Positions 58,815 to 64,000 of a DNA stretch of 64,000 nt are shown in pieces. The number at the start of each line of letters is the position of its first letter. Position 1 is the first letter of the stretch. This DNA is from JACDAN01 sp963847235 (lineage in GTDB: Bacteria; Actinomycetota; Thermoleophilia; Gaiellales; Gaiellaceae). The notes beneath the pieces were generated by a model. The model saw only the letters and a program-made list of their open reading frames with translations, was not told the DNA's origin and searched no databases. The DNA lies in assembly GCA_963847235.1 (NCBI GenBank), contig CAWJYU010000011.1, positions 71,960 through 135,959 on the forward strand. Direction: 5' to 3'. The position numbers and the translations under genes were made by a program.

Positions 58815-60232
58815 CGACCGAGGAGCTGGTCATCGCCGCGAGCACGGTCTGGGTCGTCGTCGCGGCCGTTCTGGTCATGTTCATGCAGGCCGGCTTCGCA
58901 TTCCTCGAGGCGGGCCTGACGCGGATGAAGAACGCCGGGCACATCGCGGCGAAGAACGTGCTGGTGCTCGGGATCGCGTCGCTCGTCTACTACCTCGTCG
59001 GCTTCGGAATCGCGTTCGGGGACGGCGGGAACGGGCTCGTCGGCGGGTCGGGGTTCGCGCCCTCGTCGGAGGAGCTGCTCGCGGTCGGAGCCGCGCCGTT
59101 CTCATGGTTCACCTCGATTCCCGCCGGCGCCGCGTACTTCTTCCAGGTCGTGTTCGCCGCGGTCTCGCTCGCAATCGTCTGGGGCGCGATGGCGGAGCGG
59201 ACGAAGCTCTGGGTCTACTTCGCGTTCGGGGTCGTCTTCACGCTCGTCTACTCGGTCGTCTCGCACTGGATCTGGCACCCGGACGGCTGGCTGTTCGCGA
59301 TGGGGATGCAGGACTTCGCCGGCTCGACGGTCGTCCACTACCAGGGCGCGCTCGCCGCGCTGGCCGGGGCGCTGCTGCTCGGGCCGCGGATCGGCAAGTT
59401 CGACGCCGACGGAAGGCCGAACGCGATTCCGGGCCACAACATGGCGTTCGTCACGCTCGGCGTGCTGATCCTCTGGTTCGGCTGGTTCGGGTTCAACCCG
59501 GGCTCGACGCTCGGGGTCGTCACCGGCGACCGGGTCGGCTACTTCGCGTACGTCGCGCTGACGACGAACGTCGCGGCCGCGGCCGGCGCGATCGGCGCCG
59601 TCACCGCTGCGTGGATCGTGCTGCGGAAGCCCGACCTGTCGATGATGCTCAACGGCGTGATCGCGGCCCTCGTCGCCGTGACGGCGGCGGCCGGGTTCGT
59701 CGCGCCGTGGGCGGCGATCGTGATCGGGCTCGTCGCCGGCGTGGTCGCCGTGCTCGGCGTCCTGCTCGTCGAGCGGATCAGGATCGACGACCCGATCGGC
59801 GCCGTCGCCGTCCACGGGATGGCGGGCGTGTGGGGGACGCTCGCGACCGGGATCTTCGCGGTGCCGGCGCTGGCCGAGAACCTCGCGACCGGAACGGGCG
59901 GGCTCTGGTACACGGGCAGCTTCGACCAGCTCGGCACGCAGGCGCTCGGGCTGCTCGCCGTCGGCGTGTTCACGTTCAGCGCGTCGTTCGGGTCGCTGTG
60001 GGCGATGAAGGCGCTGTGGGGAATCAGGGTCGAGCCCGAAGTGGAAACGGCCGGGCTGGACGTCTCCGAGCACGGCATGTGGGGCTATCCCGAATCGGCC
60101 GGTTGCGCTCCGTCCGCCCGGTGTCCTACTCTCTCATCAGGTACGCGCCGCCGAAGGTGCGTGTCGAGGCAATGGAGCCTCAGGACTCTCAGGAGCCCTG
60201 GGGCTTTTTCGCGTTCAAGGAGGGAAAAGTGA
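58811..60232 (+). CDS. amtB: Ammonium transporter AmtB (copy 1)
   Basis: An 11-helix ammonium channel. Family residues are the recruiting aspartate in MQDFAGSTVVHYQG with the first pore histidine, the second pore histidine in AVHGMAGVWGTLATG, and FNPGSTLGV. It has an N-terminal outside segment without a signal peptide. The reading frame does not stop at the usual end (EHGMWGYPE, about 60093) but runs through the next glnA leader to a TGA at 60230, overlapping the glnA GTG. The last 46 residues look like translated non-coding DNA, so the true end may have been lost. Confidence 0.88.
   Translation: MTTEELVIAASTVWVVVAAVLVMFMQAGFAFLEAGLTRMKNAGHIAAKNVLVLGIASLVYYLVGFGIAFGDGGNGLVGGSGFAPSSEELLAVGAAPFSWFTSIPAGAAYFFQVVFAAVSLAIVWGAMAERTKLWVYFAFGVVFTLVYSVVSHWIWHPDGWLFAMGMQDFAGSTVVHYQGALAALAGALLLGPRIGKFDADGRPNAIPGHNMAFVTLGVLILWFGWFGFNPGSTLGVVTGDRVGYFAYVALTTNVAAAAGAIGAVTAAWIVLRKPDLSMMLNGVIAALVAVTAAAGFVAPWAAIVIGLVAGVVAVLGVLLVERIRIDDPIGAVAVHGMAGVWGTLATGIFAVPALAENLATGTGGLWYTGSFDQLGTQALGLLAVGVFTFSASFGSLWAMKALWGIRVEPEVETAGLDVSEHGMWGYPESAGCAPSARCPTLSSGTRRRRCVSRQWSLRTLRSPGAFSRSRREK
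60127..60228 (+). promoter_or_regulatory. glnA leader with alternative hairpins (copy B)
   Basis: TTGCGC (60103-60108), 18 bases, TACTCT (60127-60132) is a weak promoter candidate. Then come GAGGC-AATGGA-GCCTC (60166-60181) and the overlapping terminator-like stem (60176-60205) with TTTTT. The upstream hairpin keeps its pairing despite a base change (ACGCGC/GCGTGT with a G-U pair), which supports a structural role. Confidence 0.6.
60176..60209 (+). terminator. Terminator-like hairpin in the glnA leader (copy B)
   Basis: Same sequence as in copy A: AGCCTCAG with CTGGGGCT, then a run of five T. Confidence 0.5.
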
Positions 60233-61677
60233 GCGAGATCGAGACGAGGCACTACCTGGCGAACGGGCAGAAGACGACGCCCGCGGCCAAGGAGGCGATC
60301 GCCTGGGCCGGCCAGACGCAGGCCCAGATGGTCGACCTGAAGTTCTGCGACCTGCTCGGGACCTGGCAGCACATGACGCTGCCGATCTCGGCCTTCGACG
60401 AGTCGTCGTTCGACGACGGGCTCGGCTTCGACGGCTCCTCGATCCGCGGGTGGCAGGGGATCTCCGAGTCGGACATGCTCCTGATGCCGGACGCGGCGAG
60501 CGCGATCCTCGATCCGTTCACGGAGGCGCCGACGCTCTCGATCCTGTGCGAGATCGCCGACCCGGTCACGCGCCAGCCCTACGGGCGCGATCCGCGCGGC
60601 GTCGCCAGGCGGGCCGAGGCGTACCTCGAGTCCAGCGGGATCGCCGACACGGCGTACTTCGGGCCCGAGTGCGAGTTCTTCGTCCTCGACGAGGTCTCGT
60701 ACGACCTCGGCCCGAACCACTCGCACTACGCGGTCGACTCGGCGGAGGGCCACTGGAACTCGGGCAAGCCGGGGCTCGGCTACACGGTGCGCGAGAAGGA
60801 GGGCTACTTCCCGCCGGCGCCGCACGACACGCTCCACGACCTCCGCACGCGGATGGTGCTGACGCTCGAGCGGCTCGGCATCCCGTGCGAGTTCCACCAC
60901 CACGAGGTCGCTTCCGGCGGCCAGTGCGAGATCGACCTGCGCTACGGGCCGCTGACGCGCATGGCCGACCAGGTCATGACCTACAAGTACGTCGTCAAGA
61001 ACGTCGCCCGCGCGGCCGGCAAGACGGTGACCTTCATGCCGAAGCCGCTCTTCGGCGACAACGGCTCGGGCATGCACTCGCACCAGTCGCTCTGGAAGGA
61101 CGGCGAGACGCTGATGGCGGACGCCGACGGCTACGCCGGCCTGTCCGCGACGGCCCGCTCGTACATCGGCGGGCTGCTGGCCCACGCGCCGGCGCTGCTC
61201 GCGTTCTGCGCCCCGACGACGAACTCGTACCGGCGGCTGGTGCCTGGCTACGAGGCGCCGGTGAACCTCGTCTACTCGCAGCGGAACCGCTCGGCGTGCA
61301 TCCGGATCCCGATGTACTCGGAGTCGCCCAAGGCGAAGCGGATCGAGTTCCGGTGCCCGGACGCGGCGGCGAACCCGTACCTGGCCTTCTCGGCCATGCT
61401 GATGGCAGGCATCGACGGAATCGAGCGCGGGCTCGACCCCGGAGCCCCGGCCGACTACGACCTGTTCGAGGAGTCGCACGGGGAGGTCCCTCAGGTGCCG
61501 TCGTCGCTCGGCGAGGCGCTCGATGCCCTCGAGGCGGACCACGAGTTCCTCACGAAGGGCGGCGTCTTCAGCGAGGAGCTGATCCGGACCTGGATCGACT
61601 ACAAGCGCGAGAACGAGGTCGACGTCGTCCGGCTCCGGCCTCACCCGGCCGAGTTCGGCCTCTACTTCGACTGCTAG
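60229..61677 (+). CDS. glnA: Glutamine synthetase, type I (copy 2 of tandem pair)
   Basis: A 482-residue protein identical in sequence to copy 1. The nucleotide sequence differs throughout by silent changes (for example ACC to ACG in HMTLPIS and TCG to TCC in DGSSIR). The GTG is ahead of AGC as in copy 1, but the A-run before it is one base shorter, so an upstream frame (MEPQDSQEPWGFFAF) is in phase here and out of phase in copy 1. That frame is probably not used. Confidence 0.95.
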   Translation: MSEIETRHYLANGQKTTPAAKEAIAWAGQTQAQMVDLKFCDLLGTWQHMTLPISAFDESSFDDGLGFDGSSIRGWQGISESDMLLMPDAASAILDPFTEAPTLSILCEIADPVTRQPYGRDPRGVARRAEAYLESSGIADTAYFGPECEFFVLDEVSYDLGPNHSHYAVDSAEGHWNSGKPGLGYTVREKEGYFPPAPHDTLHDLRTRMVLTLERLGIPCEFHHHEVASGGQCEIDLRYGPLTRMADQVMTYKYVVKNVARAAGKTVTFMPKPLFGDNGSGMHSHQSLWKDGETLMADADGYAGLSATARSYIGGLLAHAPALLAFCAPTTNSYRRLVPGYEAPVNLVYSQRNRSACIRIPMYSESPKAKRIEFRCPDAAANPYLAFSAMLMAGIDGIERGLDPGAPADYDLFEESHGEVPQVPSSLGEALDALEADHEFLTKGGVFSEELIRTWIDYKRENEVDVVRLRPHPAEFGLYFDC

Positions 61678-61682
61678 GCACG

Positions 61683-62102
61683 GTGCGGTACGCCGTCAAG
61701 CGAATCGACGAGATCCCCGGGGTCCCCGATCCGGACCCCGGGGATCCGGACTGGAAGCCGCTCCGGCACCACTTCGGGCTGGAGGCGTTCGGCGTGAACT
61801 GCTTCGTCCAGTCGGAGGCGGGCGGGCGGCTGATCGTCGACCACCGCGAGACGGACACCGAGGCGGTTGGGCACCAGGAGCTCTACGTCGTGGTGGGGGG
61901 CCGTGCGGAGTTCACCGTTGACGGCGAGCCCTTCGACTGCCCGGCCGGAACCTGCGTGGCGATCCGCGATCCCGAGGTGCGGCGCAGCGCGATCGCGGTC
62001 GAGCCGGCCACAGCGGTGCTCGCGATCGGCGGAACCCCGGGGCAGCCGTACGAGATCTCGAGCTGGGACGCGAAGTGGACGAGCGGACTGCAGCAGGCGT
62101 GA
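61683..62102 (+). CDS. Cupin-domain protein (copy 2)
   Basis: A 139-residue protein differing from copy 1 at two positions in the final strand region (EPATAVLA and TPGQPYEIS). It starts with GTG only 5 bases after the glnA stop, three bases closer than in copy 1. The next gene overlaps in GTGA. Confidence 0.8.
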   Translation: MRYAVKRIDEIPGVPDPDPGDPDWKPLRHHFGLEAFGVNCFVQSEAGGRLIVDHRETDTEAVGHQELYVVVGGRAEFTVDGEPFDCPAGTCVAIRDPEVRRSAIAVEPATAVLAIGGTPGQPYEISSWDAKWTSGLQQA

Positions 62103-62578
62103 CCGTGCGGCCGCTCGCCTCCGACGACTGGCCCTCGGTCCGACGGATCTACGAGGAAGGGATCGCAACGGGGAACGCGACCTTCGAGACGGAGGCGCCG
62201 GACTGGACTACGTGGGATGGGGGCCACACGCTCAGGCTCGTCGCCGAGGAGGGCGGCGAGGTGCTCGGCTGGGCCGCGCTCTCGCCCGTTTCGGAGCGCT
62301 GTGTCTACGCAGGAGTGGCCGAGGACAGCATCTATGTGTCCAAAGGTGCCCAGGGGCGAGGGGTCGGCCGGCTGCTCCTCGATGAGCTCGTCCGGCAGGC
62401 GGATGCCGAAGGCATCTGGACGGTGCAGACAGGGATCTTTCCGGAGAACGAGGCATCGCTCGGGCTCCACGAACGCTGCGGCTTCCGCGTCGTCGGCGTT
62501 CGCGAGCGCCTCGGACAGCACAACGGCGTCTGGCGAGACGTCGTCTTCATGGAACGGCGATCGAAGGAGGTCTCGTGA
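62099..62578 (+). CDS. GNAT acetyltransferase, phosphinothricin/methionine-sulfoximine type (copy 2)
   Basis: A 159-residue protein that differs from copy 1 only at VRPLAS (V in copy 1) and VSKGAQ (E in copy 1). The acetyl-CoA loop and the FETEAP and GVWRDV blocks are unchanged, so the same activity is expected. Confidence 0.85.
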   Translation: MTVRPLASDDWPSVRRIYEEGIATGNATFETEAPDWTTWDGGHTLRLVAEEGGEVLGWAALSPVSERCVYAGVAEDSIYVSKGAQGRGVGRLLLDELVRQADAEGIWTVQTGIFPENEASLGLHERCGFRVVGVRERLGQHNGVWRDVVFMERRSKEVS

Positions 62579-62925
62579 TCAAGGTCGAGGCAGTCGTCAT
62601 CCGCGAGCGCGTCGAGACGGTGATCGACGCGGTCGAGGAGCAGACCGGCCACGTCGGAGTCACCGTGGTCGAGGCGATCGGGCACGGACGCCAGCGGGGG
62701 ATCACGCACGAGTACCGGGGCCGGACCTTCGAGTCGCGGTTCCTGCCGAAGGCCGTCCTGACCTTCGTCGTCGCCGAGGAGATCGCCGACGGCGTGGTCG
62801 CGGCGATCGCCGATTCGGCGCGGAGCGGCAACGAGTCGGGCGACGGGATCGTCTGGACGACGCCGGTCGGAAACGTCACTCACAACCGGACGGGAATGAG
62901 GCTGGAGGAGGTGGAGCGCGTATGA
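62575..62925 (+). CDS. glnK: P-II family nitrogen regulatory protein (copy 2)
   Basis: A 116-residue protein identical to copy 1 except for serine in IADSARSGN. The T-loop again has phenylalanine at the usual modification site. Coupled to amtB by ATGA. Confidence 0.9.
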   Translation: MIKVEAVVIRERVETVIDAVEEQTGHVGVTVVEAIGHGRQRGITHEYRGRTFESRFLPKAVLTFVVAEEIADGVVAAIADSARSGNESGDGIVWTTPVGNVTHNRTGMRLEEVERV

Positions 62926-64000
62926 CGACCGAGGAGCTGGTCATCGCCGCGAGCACGGTCTGGGTCGTCGTCGCGGCCGTTCTGGTCATGTTCATGCAGG
63001 CCGGCTTCGCGTTCCTCGAGGCGGGGCTGACGCGGATGAAGAACGCCGGGCACATCGCGGCGAAGAACGTGCTGGTGCTGGGGATCGCGTCTCTCGTCTA
63101 CTACTTCGTCGGCTTCGGGATCGCGTTCGGAGACGGCGGGAACGGGCTCGTCGGCGGGTCGGGGTTCGCGCCCTCGTCGGAGGAGCTGCTCGCGGTCGGA
63201 GCCGCGCCGTTCTCGTGGTTCGCCTCGATTCCCGCCGGCGCCGCGTACTTCTTCCAGGTCGTGTTCGCCGCGGTCTCGCTCGCAATCGTCTGGGGCGCGA
63301 TGGCGGAGCGGACGAAGCTCTGGGTCTACTTCGCGTTCGGCGTCGTCTTCACGCTCGTCTACTCGGTCGTCTCGCACTGGATCTGGCACCCGGACGGCTG
63401 GCTGTTCGCGATGGGGATGCAGGACTTCGCCGGCTCGACGGTCGTCCACTACCAGGGAGCGCTCGCCGCGCTGGCCGGGGCGCTGCTGCTCGGGCCGCGG
63501 ATCGGCAAGTTCGACGCCGACGGAAGGCCGAACGCGATTCCGGGTCACAACATGGCGTTCGTCACGCTCGGCGTGCTGATCCTCTGGTTCGGCTGGTTCG
63601 GCTTCAACCCGGGCTCGACGCTCGGGGTCGTCACCGGCGACCGGGTCGGCTACTTCGCGTACGTCGCGCTGACGACGAACGTCGCGGCCGCGGCCGGCGC
63701 GATCGGCGCCGTCACCGCTGCGTGGATCGTGCTGCGGAAGCCCGACCTGTCGATGATGCTCAACGGCGTGATCGCGGCCCTCGTCGCCGTGACGGCGGCG
63801 GCCGGGTTCGTCGCGCCGTGGGCGGCGATCGTCATCGGGCTCGTCGCCGGCGTGGTCGCCGTGCTCGGCGTCCTGCTCGTCGAGCGGATCCGGATCGACG
63901 ACCCGATCGGCGCCGTCGCTGTCCACGGGATGGCGGGCGTGCGGGCCGCTCGGCGATCGGATCTTCGCGGCGCCGGCCCGGGCGGAGACCTTGCGCACGG
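62922..64000 (+). CDS. amtB: Ammonium transporter AmtB (copy 2), cut by the window edge
   Basis: The first 340 or so codons match copy 1 almost exactly (VYYFVGFGI and PFSWFASIPAG are the visible changes). From about 63941, just after AVHGMAGV, the sequence departs from copy 1 by many substitutions and a net loss of about two bases, so the following codons are not AmtB. The end of the gene is outside the window. Confidence 0.85.
   Translation, partial: MTTEELVIAASTVWVVVAAVLVMFMQAGFAFLEAGLTRMKNAGHIAAKNVLVLGIASLVYYFVGFGIAFGDGGNGLVGGSGFAPSSEELLAVGAAPFSWFASIPAGAAYFFQVVFAAVSLAIVWGAMAERTKLWVYFAFGVVFTLVYSVVSHWIWHPDGWLFAMGMQDFAGSTVVHYQGALAALAGALLLGPRIGKFDADGRPNAIPGHNMAFVTLGVLILWFGWFGFNPGSTLGVVTGDRVGYFAYVALTTNVAAAAGAIGAVTAAWIVLRKPDLSMMLNGVIAALVAVTAAAGFVAPWAAIVIGLVAGVVAVLGVLLVERIRIDDPIGAVAVHGMAGVRAARRSDLRGAGPGGDLAH

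Larger units (their letters stand above)
56012..64000. repeat. Tandem duplication of the glnA-amtB operon, period about 4.11 kb
   Basis: Unit 1 runs from about 56012 to 60126 and unit 2 from about 60127 to beyond the window. Start codons of matching genes are 4,111 to 4,114 bases apart. The units differ mainly by scattered third-position changes and by three bases in the glnA-cupin gap (57564-57571 against 61678-61682), plus one base in the leader A-run. Confidence 0.9.

Noticed and set aside
1..64000. CRISPR arrays, insertion sequences, prophage or replication origin
   Set aside because: No regularly spaced direct repeats, transposase or integrase motifs, phage structural genes or DnaA-box clusters were seen. 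The only large repeat is the nitrogen operon duplication and the only short arrays are the SPDDRA coding repeats.

Overview
The window is high-GC DNA with dense gene packing, frequent GTG and TTG starts, and long chains of genes joined by 4-base stop/start overlaps (ATGA, GTGA, TTGA). The gene set points to an actinobacterium: an ANTAR response regulator with an HWE-type histidine kinase, a DUF6458-like membrane protein, SufU/Rieske SUF assembly and an aa3-type oxidase. A deep-branching class such as Thermoleophilia (Gaiellales or Solirubrobacterales) fits best, but this is inferred from gene content, not from a marker gene.

Layout. 1-2.6 kb: the start of an Hsp20 gene facing an MMPL exporter with a candidate operator. 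2.6-5.7 kb: dTDP-sugar genes (rmlA, a broken rmlD, a cupin, rmlB). 5.8-10.7 kb: a Ser/Thr kinase with a TPR tail, then a SpoIID-like protein coupled to a subtilase. 10.7-15.6 kb: a minus-strand nucleotide-sugar operon (2-epimerase, 6-dehydrogenase, Gfo/Idh oxidoreductase, hexapeptide acetyltransferase) with an SGNH-like secreted protein. 15.6-18.3 kb: tRNA-Lys, Mn-type superoxide dismutase, an M23 peptidase and a soluble histidine kinase. 18.4-24.4 kb: cytochrome oxidase subunits II, I and III interleaved with UspA-like proteins, and a facing diheme cytochrome c. 24.4-26.5 kb: a TPR protein, a remnant of an adenosine deaminase gene, tatC and tatA. 26.6-37.4 kb: a SUF operon (sufC, sufB, sufD, sufS, sufU, Rieske) with four VOC domains between sufB and sufD, plus a DipZ-like protein and a cytochrome c/Cys-His-rich lipoprotein. 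37.4-43.7 kb: an O-methyltransferase, a structured leader ahead of an ABC-F ATPase, a second subtilase, and the PdtaR/PdtaS pair. 43.8-46.7 kb: an SPDDRA-repeat membrane protein, a PRC-barrel-like protein and glnA of one type. 46.7-56 kb: a minus-strand cluster of MFS carriers, paired GNATs, a methyltransferase and an ABC-2 exporter. 56-64 kb: a nitrogen operon (glnA, cupin, GNAT, P-II, amtB) present twice in tandem with a period of about 4.11 kb; the second copy runs off the window.

The most interesting signals are regulatory RNA candidates and unexpected operon members. All three glnA genes are preceded by the same arrangement: a GAGGC/GCCTC hairpin whose right arm is also the left arm of a terminator-like hairpin with a T-run, then AAGGAGG and the start codon. 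The ABC-F gene follows a mini-ORF with a near-perfect extended Shine-Dalgarno and an intrinsic terminator, the layout expected of ribosome-mediated attenuation. The glutamine synthetase operon carries an acetyltransferase of the phosphinothricin/methionine-sulfoximine type, a family that inactivates glutamine synthetase inhibitors.

Caution on sequence quality. At least seven genes, including oxidase subunits I and II, carry frameshifts, and nearly all behave as one extra base. In coxB, removing one base restores both the family C-terminus and a 4-base overlap with the next gene. This looks like insertion-biased sequencing error rather than gene decay. The last 60 bases also diverge sharply from the otherwise near-identical first amtB copy.
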